Source: an uncultured Bacilli bacterium
GTDB lineage: Bacteria; Bacillota_I; Bacilli_A; RF39; UBA660
NCBI GenBank assembly: GCA_947630865.1
Contig: CANRJE010000044.1
Span: 1-10,841, forward strand
Direction: 5' to 3'
DNA length: 10,841 nt
Position numbers and translations under genes: made by a program. Positions within the stretch are counted from its first letter, which is position 1. Each line of letters opens with the position of its first letter. The notes below the pieces were generated by a model, which ran no database searches, was not told where the DNA came from, and saw nothing but the letters and a program-made list of their open reading frames with translations. Of the stretch, positions 1 through 6,580 are shown one piece after another.

Positions 1-857
1 GGTACAGCAACAATAACAGTAGATGGTAATAAGACAGCTAGTGTAAAAGTAATAGTTACTGGTTCAGCTGCAACTGAACGACAACTGGTTCTTCTACTGG
101 TAGTTCAGGTAGTGGAAGTTCTGGAAGCTCTTCGGGAGGATCTTCTAGTAGTAGTGGAAGTAGTGGAAGTACAACTGGTAATACTAGTTGTACTGATTCA
201 TCTATTACAAACATACATCATAATGGTTCAAGTAGTGGAGCTAAAGTTTCATCAATTAGCTTTAATAATGCTAAAGCTTTTACAATGTCAAGTATTCCCA
301 TAATAACAATTGATGAAATTGCGTCTTGCTTAGATAAAAATAGTGTTAATTATAGTGTATATTATGGTACTTCAAGTAGTAATATTTCATCTACTCCTAA
401 TGCAGGACAAGCTAAAGCTTCTCTTAATACCAATATTAGTTTAAATAAGGGAAATGGATATTATAGAATAAAAATAACTGGTAAACTTAATAATTCTCAA
501 GTTACACTTACAAAAAACTATTATGCGATTGTTAATAAATCCGGTGAAAAAACAGCACCTATTATCAATTATGCTAATGCAACTAAAACTTCTTCATCAA
601 GTTTAAAAATTAATATAAGTATAAATGAAACAGGTTCTGGATTAAAAGAAATTAAATATTGTTTAACATCTTCAACTACTAGCTGTGATGCAACGAAGTT
701 AACTTTAAAATCCTTTTCACCAGTTCAAAAAGGAACTAGTATTGTAGTGTCAACAACTGCTTCTAATTCTTTATTATCATCATTTAAAAAAGCGTGTTTT
801 AATGCCTACGATAATGATGGAAACAAATCGCGTGGTATTTGTGTAAATATAGCTTAA
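1..857 (+). pseudogene. C-terminal part of a large Ig-like surface protein, frameshifted near base 76 (5' end outside window)
   Basis: Frame 1 opens the window with GTATITVDGNKTASVKVIV, which looks like the last strands of a bacterial Ig-like Big_2 domain. At about base 76 the sensible reading moves to frame 3, whose TGA stop at 75-77 prevents a continuous read. From 78 to the TAA at 855-857 frame 3 gives about 259 residues: a Ser/Gly/Thr-rich linker, then two regions that look like extracellular beta-sandwich domains. The second starts after KSGEKTAP and contains NETGSGLKEIKYC and AYDNDGNKS, a pattern common in Ig-like repeats of adhesins. Six cysteines lie after the linker, some as close pairs. 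Losing one base between 75 and 78 would explain the break, so this is either a decayed gene or a sequencing error. The 5' end, including any signal peptide, lies outside. No sortase motif is visible at the C terminus. Role inferred: cell-surface or secreted adhesin-like protein, ligand unknown. Confidence 0.7.
84..173 (+). repeat. Ser/Gly-codon low-complexity tract (linker)
   Basis: This run of AGT, TCT, GGA and GGT codons encodes a Ser/Gly/Thr linker in frame 3. It is imperfect, built from short units such as agtggaagt, and not a clean tandem array. It joins the Ig-like domain to the C-terminal domains. In frame 1 the same DNA reads as a Val/Leu/Glu-rich string with no protein-like character, which supports frame 3 as the real frame. 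Confidence 0.75.
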
Positions 858-868
858 ATAACAAAATG

Positions 869-895
869 GAGACTAGTTAGCTAGTTTCTTTTTAT
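869..895 (+). terminator. Rho-independent terminator after the surface protein gene
   Basis: The stem is gagactag (869-876) paired with ctagtttc (881-888), 8 bp with one G-U pair, with a ttag loop. A T-rich run follows at 889-895. It lies 11 bases after the stop codon at 855-857. Confidence 0.8.
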
Positions 896-960
896 ATGCA
901 AGAAAATTACTAAAAATATTTTTCTAAAAGCTAGAATATGTAACTATTATCTTAATAATA

Positions 961-969
961 TGATATAAT
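961..969 (+). promoter_or_regulatory. Extended -10 promoter for the 125-aa membrane protein gene
   Basis: TGATATAAT provides a consensus -10 (TATAAT, 964-969) with the TGn extension. No good -35 is visible at the usual distance; taacta at 941-946 is poor. Transcription would start near 976, giving a very short leader that begins about at the ribosome binding site agaaagg (976-982). Confidence 0.6.
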
Positions 970-992
970 TAATCTAGAAAGGAAAAACTAAA

Positions 993-1370
993 ATGAAGGA
1001 AAAAATAAAAAAGTATAAGGTACCAATAATTATTATAGTTGTATTTTTCTTAGTATGTTCAATAAGTTATTATTTTGTTTATATGCAAAGAGTAAATCAA
1101 ACTTTTTATCCTATTATAGAAATAATGCAAAATTCTGAAGTTATTAAGGATAATTTTGGAGAAGTAAAAAAAATAAAATATAATAATTTTTTAAAATGGA
1201 TAAGTAATAAAAATGGAGAAGAATGTGTTGAAGTAAAACTTATAACTAAAGATAATAAAAAATATAATATCTGTGTTGCTTTAGATAAAAATGATAATTA
1301 TAGAACAATAACTGGTTATATTTTTAAAAATAAAAAATATAAAGAAACTGCTGAATTAAAATATGATTAA
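993..1370 (+). CDS. Small membrane-anchored protein of unknown function (125 aa)
   Basis: The protein begins with a Lys-rich cytoplasmic stretch (MKEKIKKYK), then one hydrophobic segment at about residues 11-30 (PIIIIVVFFLVCSISYYFVY), then a roughly 95-residue hydrophilic domain probably outside the membrane. That domain starts with a helix-like NSEVIKDNFGEVKKI and continues as likely beta strands. The layout of one N-terminal helix, a 'V...FGEV' segment and a small beta sheet recalls Coa1/Tim21-like anchored domains, but that is only a resemblance by eye. Two extracellular-side cysteines (EEC and YNIC) could pair. The ATG has a ribosome binding site at 976-982. The gene has its own promoter and terminator, so it is a single-gene transcript. 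I do not recognise the family. Confidence 0.75.
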   Translation: MKEKIKKYKVPIIIIVVFFLVCSISYYFVYMQRVNQTFYPIIEIMQNSEVIKDNFGEVKKIKYNNFLKWISNKNGEECVEVKLITKDNKKYNICVALDKNDNYRTITGYIFKNKKYKETAELKYD

Positions 1371-1376
1371 TTTTTG

Positions 1377-1420
1377 TAAACTTGCATAAAAATCTAGTAT
1401 GCAAGTTTATCTTTTTGTTT
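1377..1420 (+). terminator. Strong rho-independent terminator
   Basis: A perfect 12-bp stem, taaacttgcata (1377-1388) with tatgcaagttta (1398-1409), encloses a 9-nt loop. The T-rich run tctttttgttt follows (1410-1420). It separates the 125-aa gene from the ffh-suf operon. Confidence 0.9.
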
Positions 1421-1494
1421 TATTTGAAAAGATATAGAAATGTAAAATATAGAAAATGAAATTGTATTAGAATTAATAAGTTAATTTTTGTTCT

Positions 1495-1522
1495 TTGAAA
1501 GTAAAATAAAAGGTGATATAAT
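1495..1522 (+). promoter_or_regulatory. Promoter of the ffh-suf operon
   Basis: The -35 is TTGAAA (1495-1500) and the -10 is TATAAT (1517-1522), with a 16-bp spacer. The -10 is extended by TG at 1514-1515. Transcription would start near 1529, just before the strong ribosome binding site AAAGGAGG (1534-1541). I see no riboswitch-sized leader and no clear operator, so nothing here indicates iron or Fe-S control. Confidence 0.8.
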
Positions 1523-1546
1523 AGTAATGTTTTAAAGGAGGCAACT

Positions 1547-2854
1547 ATGTTTGAAAATTTAGGAGATAGATTACAAAAGATTTTACATAAAGCTAAAGGT
1601 TATGGCAAGATAACAGAAGACAACATTAGTGAGATGGTAAAAGAAGTTCGTATTGCTTTACTTGAAGCTGATGTTAATTATAAAGTTGTTAAAGAATTTA
1701 CCAATAAAGTAAAAGAGAAAGCTTTGGGAGAAGAAGTTGCAACTAGTTTAAAACCAGGAGAAGTTTTTGTTAAAATTGTAAGTGATGAATTAACGGAACT
1801 TTTAGGTGGTGAAAGTAGTGAGATTAATACGAAAGGTAATCCTGCTATTTTAATGTTAGTTGGTCTTCAAGGTAGTGGTAAAACAACAACAATTGGTAAA
1901 CTTGGAAATTTACTTAGAAAAAAATACAAGAAGAATCCAATGTTTGTAGCATGTGATGTATATCGTCCAGCAGCAATTGATCAATTGAAACAAATAGGCA
2001 AAGAACTTGATATTTTTGTTTATGAAAATGGTTTAAATAATCCAGTTGAAACTAGTAAAAAAGCTATCGATTATGCTAAAGAAAATGGTTATGATTATGT
2101 TTTAATCGATACAGCAGGTAGACTTCATATTGATGTGGAACTTATGGAGGAACTTCAAAATATTAAAAAGGTTACTAATCCTTCTGAGATTCTATTAGTA
2201 ATTGATGCTATGATGGGACAAGATGCTATTAATGTTATAACAGGATTTAATGAGGCTATTGATTTAACAGGTGTTATTTTGACAAAACTCGATGGTGATA
2301 CAAGAGGTGGAGTTGCTCTTTCAGTAAGACATTTAACGAATGTTCCAATTAAATTCATGGGTACTAGTGAAAAGATGGATGGGTTAGAATTATTTGATCC
2401 AAAAAGAATGGCTGATAGAATACTTGGAATGGGAGATATTATATCCTTAGTTGAAAAAGCAAGTGAAGTAATTGATGAAGAAGAAGCTGAGAACTCATTA
2501 AAAAAACTTCAAAAAGGAAAATATGATTTAGAAGATTTTTTAAGTCAAATGAAGCAAATTAAAAAAATGGGACCACTTGAAAATTTAATTAAATTAATAC
2601 CAGGAGCTAGTAAAATGGGACTTAATAAAGTTCAAGTTGATCCAAAACAAATAGGAAGAATTGAAGCTATTATTTTATCGATGACTAAAGAAGAAAGAAA
2701 AAATCCTAGTATTATAAAAGCTAGTAGAAAAACAAGAATTGCTAAAGGTTCAGGAACTAGTGTTATGGAAGTTAATAAATTACTAGAACAATTTGAAACT
2801 TATAAAAAAATGGTTAAAGGTATGATGTCTGGTAATCTTAAATTTCCATTTTAG
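1547..2854 (+). CDS. ffh: Signal recognition particle GTPase Ffh
   Basis: Ffh binds signal sequences and SRP RNA and delivers ribosomes to the membrane receptor FtsY. At 435 residues it is close to the usual length of about 440-450. The N domain covers roughly residues 1-95. The G domain has the P-loop GLQGSGKTTT from residue 106, DTAGR from 188 and TKLDGD from 246, followed by RGG. The C-terminal M domain (about 330-435) holds the RNA-binding signature around SRKTRIAKGSGTSVMEVN, with SGTS from residue 402. ATG is preceded by AAAGGAGG at 1534-1541. Its TAG stop overlaps the ribosome binding site of the next gene, so expression is probably coupled to sufC. Placement at the head of a suf operon is uncommon; ylxM or rpsP are more usual neighbours in Bacillota. 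Confidence 0.97.
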   Translation: MFENLGDRLQKILHKAKGYGKITEDNISEMVKEVRIALLEADVNYKVVKEFTNKVKEKALGEEVATSLKPGEVFVKIVSDELTELLGGESSEINTKGNPAILMLVGLQGSGKTTTIGKLGNLLRKKYKKNPMFVACDVYRPAAIDQLKQIGKELDIFVYENGLNNPVETSKKAIDYAKENGYDYVLIDTAGRLHIDVELMEELQNIKKVTNPSEILLVIDAMMGQDAINVITGFNEAIDLTGVILTKLDGDTRGGVALSVRHLTNVPIKFMGTSEKMDGLELFDPKRMADRILGMGDIISLVEKASEVIDEEEAENSLKKLQKGKYDLEDFLSQMKQIKKMGPLENLIKLIPGASKMGLNKVQVDPKQIGRIEAIILSMTKEERKNPSIIKASRKTRIAKGSGTSVMEVNKLLEQFETYKKMVKGMMSGNLKFPF

Positions 2855-2863
2855 GAGGCAAAT

Positions 2864-3610
2864 ATGGATATTGAACTTAAAGATTTAGAAGTAGAAGTTG
2901 ATGATAAAAAAATATTAAATGGATTAAATCTAAAAATTAAAAAAGGAGAAATTCATGCTATTATGGGGCCTAATGGTGTTGGTAAATCAACTTTATCAAG
3001 AGTTATTATGGGTTATCCAGATTATAAAGTAATAAATGGCGATATATTAGTTTCTTCTAAATCCATTTTAGAAATGCCAATTAATAAAAGAAGTAATTTA
3101 GGAATATTTTTAGTTTATCAAAATCCCATTAGTATTGATGGTATAACTGAAAGAGAACTTATTAAAGCAAGTCTTGATTCTAAAAACGATGAAAAAAAGA
3201 CTCTATATGAATTTGTTTTAGATTTAGAGCATAATGCTGATACTTTAGAAATTGATAAAAAAATGCTTCATCGAAGTTTCAATATAGGAGCATCAGGTGG
3301 AGAGAAAAAGAAAAATGAAATTTTATGGGCTTTGATGTTAAAACCAAAATTTTTAATTCTTGATGAATTAGATTCAGGACTTGATGTTGATAGTTTAAAA
3401 GTCGTTTCAGAAACTATAGAAGAATATTTAAAAGAAAACAAAGATGTAAGTGTTTTAATTATTACGCATTATACTAGGATTCTTGATTATTTAAAACCAG
3501 ATTTTGTTCATGTTTTAAAAGATGGAAAGATTGTGAAAGATGGAGATTTTTCTTTAGCTAAATTAATTGAAAAAAATGGTTATAATCAGTCATTTGATAT
3601 AAAAGGATAA
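2864..3610 (+). CDS. sufC: Fe-S cluster assembly ATPase SufC
   Basis: SufC is the soluble ABC-type ATPase that drives conformational change in the SufB/SufD scaffold during Fe-S cluster assembly. Visible motifs are Walker A GPNGVGKST (residues 35-43), a Q-loop in FLVYQNPISIDGIT, the ABC signature SGGEKKKNE from residue 144, Walker B ending ILDELDSGLDVD (D167, E168) and the H-loop histidine H202 in ITHYTRILDYL. The text DELDSGLDVD and SGGEKKKNE are specific to SufC rather than to transporter ATPases. The length of 248 residues is typical. The ribosome binding site taggagg (2852-2858) overlaps the ffh stop codon. The sufD-like scaffold gene follows after 7 nt. Confidence 0.96.
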   Translation: MDIELKDLEVEVDDKKILNGLNLKIKKGEIHAIMGPNGVGKSTLSRVIMGYPDYKVINGDILVSSKSILEMPINKRSNLGIFLVYQNPISIDGITERELIKASLDSKNDEKKTLYEFVLDLEHNADTLEIDKKMLHRSFNIGASGGEKKKNEILWALMLKPKFLILDELDSGLDVDSLKVVSETIEEYLKENKDVSVLIITHYTRILDYLKPDFVHVLKDGKIVKDGDFSLAKLIEKNGYNQSFDIKG

Positions 3611-3617
3611 ACAGTTT

Positions 3618-4307
3618 ATGAATAAAATATTTATAGATACTAGTAATTATGATTTGGTATTAAAAGAAGAGACATTTATAGAATTAAAAGAAAAAGAATT
3701 AAATTTAAATATTAAAGTAGATGAAAAAGGAAAACTTAATTTATTGATTGATAATTGTAAACTTAATATAAAAGTTAATCTTACAAAAAATAGTAAATTA
3801 ATAGTAAATTCTTTAGCATATAACTCTAGCATTGATTTAGAAATAACTTTAGAAGATGATAGTAGTTTAACCTATATTAATAGTATCTTAAGTGATATTG
3901 ATTCTTTTAACAGTATTAAAATTAAACATATTGGGAAAAATTCAAAATCAAAAGTTTTAGCAGATGGTATTAATATGGAACTTGGTAAATTTTATTTTGT
4001 AATTGATGGTATAATAGATAAAAGAAGTTGTAATAGTGTTTTAGAAGAGAATAGTAAAATTATTAATTTTAAAGATGGAAATAGCAAGATTATTCCTAAT
4101 TTAATAATTGATAACGAAGATGTTAGTGCTAATCATTCAGCATATATAGGTAGTTTTGATAAGAATTTAATTTGGTATTTAAATGCTAGAGGAATTGATG
4201 ATAAGAGAGCAAAAAAAATATTAACCAAAGCATATTTATTAGGAGAAATGGAATTAAATCCAGAACTTGATTTAAAGTTTAAAGAATTTATAGAAAAAAT
4301 TAATTAG
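3618..4307 (+). CDS. Short SufD-like Fe-S scaffold protein (229 aa; about half the usual length)
   Basis: This is a SufB/SufD-family protein cut down to the beta-helix core and the C-terminal SufC-binding part. The first ~150 residues are alternating strands rich in Ile, Leu, Asn and Lys, as in the SufBD beta-helix. The end carries the family signature: NEDVSANHSAYIGSFD, then LIWYLNARGIDDKRAKKIL, matching the usual 'DDV..xH.A.xG..D...LFYL.SRGI...A'. H173 corresponds to the conserved SufD histidine. The Cys that E. coli SufD has two residues earlier is Ala here. SufD and SufB normally have about 420-470 residues. A stop at 3600-3602 in this frame, with sufC directly upstream, rules out a missed long N-terminus. 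The ribosome binding site is AAAAGGA at 3601-3607. Assignment to SufD rather than SufB rests on the C-terminal motif and gene order. Confidence 0.85.
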   Translation: MNKIFIDTSNYDLVLKEETFIELKEKELNLNIKVDEKGKLNLLIDNCKLNIKVNLTKNSKLIVNSLAYNSSIDLEITLEDDSSLTYINSILSDIDSFNSIKIKHIGKNSKSKVLADGINMELGKFYFVIDGIIDKRSCNSVLEENSKIINFKDGNSKIIPNLIIDNEDVSANHSAYIGSFDKNLIWYLNARGIDDKRAKKILTKAYLLGEMELNPELDLKFKEFIEKIN

Positions 4308-4310
4308 TAT

Positions 4311-4327
4311 AGGAGGTGATTATTTTG
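4311..4327 (+). promoter_or_regulatory. Ribosome binding site that sets the sufS start at TTG 4325
   Basis: AGGAGGTGAT (4311-4320) is close to a perfect anti-16S match. It is 8 nt from TTG at 4325 and much too far from ATG at 4346. A GTG at 4316 lies inside the site itself and cannot be the start. Confidence 0.8.
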
Positions 4328-5527
4328 CATAGAGAAGATTTTTTAATGTTTGAAAATAATCAAAATCTAATTTATTTTGATAATGGTGCAACTACTTTTA
4401 AACCAAAAAGAGTGGTAGATAAGGTTGTTGATTACTATACCAAATATACAGCTAATGCTCATAGAGGAGATTATGATATTAGTTTAAAAGTTGATAATGA
4501 ATATGAAGAAGCAAGAGAAGTTGTAAGACATTTTATAAATGCTAAAAGTTCTAAAGAGATAATATTTACTAAAGGAACAACAGAAAGTATGAACATGATT
4601 GTATTTTCATTTATGAAATATTATTTACATAAAGGAGATGAAATTTTAATCACGAAAGCAGAACATGCTAGTAATGTTTTACCTTGGTTTGAACTTGAAA
4701 AAGAATTAGGAGTTTCTGTTAAGTATATTCCTTTAACAAGTGAATATAAAGTTACTTTAGATAATTTAAAAAATGTTGTAACAGAAAAAACAAAAGTAAT
4801 TTCTTTAGCACATGTAACAAATGTAATTGGAGATATTAGACCAATTAAGGAAATAACTGAATTTGCTCATGATAATAATATTTTAGTAGTAATAGATGGA
4901 GCTCAAAGTGTTCCTCATTTAAAAACCGATGTAGAAGATTTAGATATTGATTTCTTAGCTTTTTCTGGTCATAAGATGTTAGGACCAACAGGAGTTGGAG
5001 TTTTATATGCTAAAGAGAAATATTTAGAAAAATTTCGTCCTTTTAATTATGGTGGAGGAATGAATAGTAGATTTGAAAGTACTAAAGAAATTGAATACAA
5101 AGAACTTCCTTTAAGACTTGAAGCGGGAACAGAAAATATAGCAGGTGTTTTAGGACTTAAAGAAGCAATTTTATATCTAGAAAGTATTGGAATAGAAAAT
5201 ATTCATAAGCATGAACAAGAACTTCGAGAATATTTAATTAAAAGATTAAAAGAAGTTTCTAATATAACAGTTTATAATGAGAATAGTGAAGCAGGAATAG
5301 TTGTTTTCAATATTGAAAATATTTTTGCAGAAGATACATCAAGATTTTTAAATCATTATGGTATTTGTATTCGAGCAGGAAATCATTGTACAAAAATGGT
5401 TAAAGATGAAATTAAAGTTAAAAATACTTGTCGAATTAGTTTATATTTATATAATACAAAAGAAGAAATTGATAAATTAATTGAGGTTTTAAAAGAAAAT
5501 AATAAAATATACGATATAATATTGTAA
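4325..5527 (+). CDS. sufS: Cysteine desulfurase SufS (group II, PLP-dependent)
   Basis: SufS converts L-cysteine to alanine and leaves a persulfide on its active-site cysteine, which is passed to SufU. Starting at TTG 4325 it has 400 residues, near the usual 406, and begins with a REDF...YFDNGATT segment as the family does. Visible residues are E113-H114 in AEHASNVLPW, D191 and Q194 in DGAQS (PLP contacts), K217 in FSGHKMLGPTGVG (Schiff base) and catalytic C355 in RAGNHCTKMV, on the short loop typical of group II enzymes. The gene starts 17 nt after the sufD-like gene and ends 16 nt before sufU, consistent with the SufS-SufU pairing of Bacillota. Confidence 0.95.
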   Translation: MHREDFLMFENNQNLIYFDNGATTFKPKRVVDKVVDYYTKYTANAHRGDYDISLKVDNEYEEAREVVRHFINAKSSKEIIFTKGTTESMNMIVFSFMKYYLHKGDEILITKAEHASNVLPWFELEKELGVSVKYIPLTSEYKVTLDNLKNVVTEKTKVISLAHVTNVIGDIRPIKEITEFAHDNNILVVIDGAQSVPHLKTDVEDLDIDFLAFSGHKMLGPTGVGVLYAKEKYLEKFRPFNYGGGMNSRFESTKEIEYKELPLRLEAGTENIAGVLGLKEAILYLESIGIENIHKHEQELREYLIKRLKEVSNITVYNENSEAGIVVFNIENIFAEDTSRFLNHYGICIRAGNHCTKMVKDEIKVKNTCRISLYLYNTKEEIDKLIEVLKENNKIYDIIL

Positions 5528-5543
5528 TAGAAAAGAGGTAAAA

Positions 5544-5975
5544 ATGGATAATAGTTTAAAAAGAGAAATAATAGTTGATAATGCTAGTAATCCATATCAT
5601 AAGAAAAAAGTAGAAGATGATAATTTTATTAAAGCTAATACACATAATGAATCTTGTATTGATAATATTGATTTATATGTTAAAATTAAAGATGGAGTTG
5701 TAATTGACGCTTATTTTGATGGTGAAGCTTGTGCTATTACAACTAGTGCTACTAGTATCATGTTAAGAAAAATAATTGGAAAAAGTGTTGATGATGCAAG
5801 AAATATAATGAAAGAATATTATAAAATGATTAATGAAGAAGAGTATAAAGAAAATATGCTTGATGAACTTAATCTTTATTCAGATATTTCTAAACAGGCC
5901 AGTAGAAAAAAATGTGCCATTTTACCTTTTCAAACTTTAGAAAAAACTTTTAAAATTTATGAGGAGTCTAAATAA
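5544..5975 (+). CDS. sufU: Zn-dependent sulfurtransferase SufU
   Basis: SufU accepts persulfide sulfur from SufS through its zinc site and passes it to the scaffold. It is IscU-like in fold but acts as a transferase in Gram-positive bacteria. It has 143 residues, the normal length. All expected zinc ligands are present: C38 and D40 in ESCID, C63 in GEACAI and C124 in SRKKCAI. Spacing matches B. subtilis SufU (Cys41, Asp43, Cys66, Cys128). The ~20-residue insertion between the second and third cysteines that separates SufU from IscU is also present (MKEYYKMINEEEYKENM region). The ribosome binding site agaggt is at 5534-5539. It is the last gene of the operon; a terminator follows, so sufB does not come next as it does in the common sufCDSUB order. 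Confidence 0.94.
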   Translation: MDNSLKREIIVDNASNPYHKKKVEDDNFIKANTHNESCIDNIDLYVKIKDGVVIDAYFDGEACAITTSATSIMLRKIIGKSVDDARNIMKEYYKMINEEEYKENMLDELNLYSDISKQASRKKCAILPFQTLEKTFKIYEESK

Positions 5976-5976
5976 A

Positions 5977-6014
5977 ATAACATTTCAGTAATTTGAAGTG
6001 TTATTTTTATTTTT
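5977..6014 (+). terminator. Terminator of the ffh-suf operon
   Basis: An 11-bp stem with one G-U pair, ataacatttca (5977-5987) with tgaagtgttat (5994-6004), encloses a 6-nt loop. It is followed by tttttatttttaac. It starts right after the sufU stop codon. Confidence 0.88.
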
Positions 6015-6041
6015 AACTTCTAATTTTTTGTTATAGTGTTG

Positions 6042-6070
6042 TTGCTTATTCATAAAATTTATTGTATAAT
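6042..6070 (+). promoter_or_regulatory. Promoter of the sensor/YihY operon
   Basis: The -35 is TTGCTT (6042-6047) and the -10 is TATAAT (6065-6070), with a 17-bp spacer. It sits between the suf terminator and the ribosome binding site tggaggg (6084-6090). It covers a possible TTG start at 6062, which shows that TTG is not used. Confidence 0.75.
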
Positions 6071-6094
6071 ACTAATATCGTAGTGGAGGGAAAA

Positions 6095-6580
6095 ATGAAA
6101 TTGATAAAGAATAATAAAGTTACAATTTTTGTTATAATCTTATTTTTAGTGATGGTTTTAGGAGTTATAGAAATAAAGAATTATTTGATGCCTGATGATG
6201 CTAAAGCTGTTTATGGAGATAGATTAGATGGGATTGAAGAACACCCTCTTTCTGATAGTACCCTAAAGGGAATTGAGGATAAATTAAAAGAAAACGATAA
6301 AGTTACAGATGCTAAGGGATGGATTAAAGGAAAAATCATAAAATATATTATTACTTATTCTGATAATACTAGTGTTGCTGATGCTAAAAAAGTAGCTAAT
6401 GGTTTAGTTGATATGTTTGAAAATGATGAATTAGGATATTATGATTTAGAAGTTACATTGAAAAAAGACAATAAAGAATTAAACAATTTTCCAATTGCTG
6501 GATATAAAAGTCCTGAAACTAAAACAATAGTATATTCGAAAGATAGAGAAATAACTAAAGAGGAAGAAAATGAAGAATAA
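6095..6580 (+). CDS. Membrane-anchored protein of unknown function (161 aa)
   Basis: I chose ATG 6095 because tggaggg lies 4 nt upstream and the TTG at 6062 lies inside the promoter. The protein has one N-terminal membrane segment at about residues 9-25 (VTIFVIILFLVMVLGVI) and then an extracellular domain of about 130 residues. That domain alternates helix- and strand-like stretches: YGDRLDGIEEHPLSD, then a charged helix, then WIKGKIIKYIITYSD, a helix (ADAKKVANGLVDMF) and a final strand region. The end is acidic (KEEENEE). I do not recognise the family. It overlaps the receptor gene by 11 nt, so the two products are probably made in step and may act together at the membrane. Partner role is inference only. 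Confidence 0.78.
   Translation: MKLIKNNKVTIFVIILFLVMVLGVIEIKNYLMPDDAKAVYGDRLDGIEEHPLSDSTLKGIEDKLKENDKVTDAKGWIKGKIIKYIITYSDNTSVADAKKVANGLVDMFENDELGYYDLEVTLKKDNKELNNFPIAGYKSPETKTIVYSKDREITKEEENEE

Noticed and set aside
112..303. Open frame in frame 1 of 63 codons
   Set aside because: It is the out-of-frame reading of the Ser/Gly tract and gives a Val/Leu/Glu-rich string. The real frame there is frame 3.
1421..1494. Possible small RNA (such as SRP RNA) upstream of ffh
   Set aside because: The stretch is plain AT-rich sequence with no stable hairpin and no SRP RNA tetraloop motif.
2155..2358. Minus-strand open frame inside ffh
   Set aside because: Lies wholly within the well-supported ffh gene and has no ribosome binding site or family resemblance.
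3647..3832. Minus-strand open frame inside the sufD-like gene
   Set aside because: Antisense shadow of AT-rich coding DNA; Phe/Ser/Leu-rich with no recognisable features.
182..6372. Many copies of the palindrome ACTAGT (for example 733, 872, 2050, 2362, 2755, 5742, 5751)
   Set aside because: Most fall in genes as the codon pair ACT-AGT (Thr-Ser) or as in-frame overlaps of favoured codons. Codon preference explains them without a special site.
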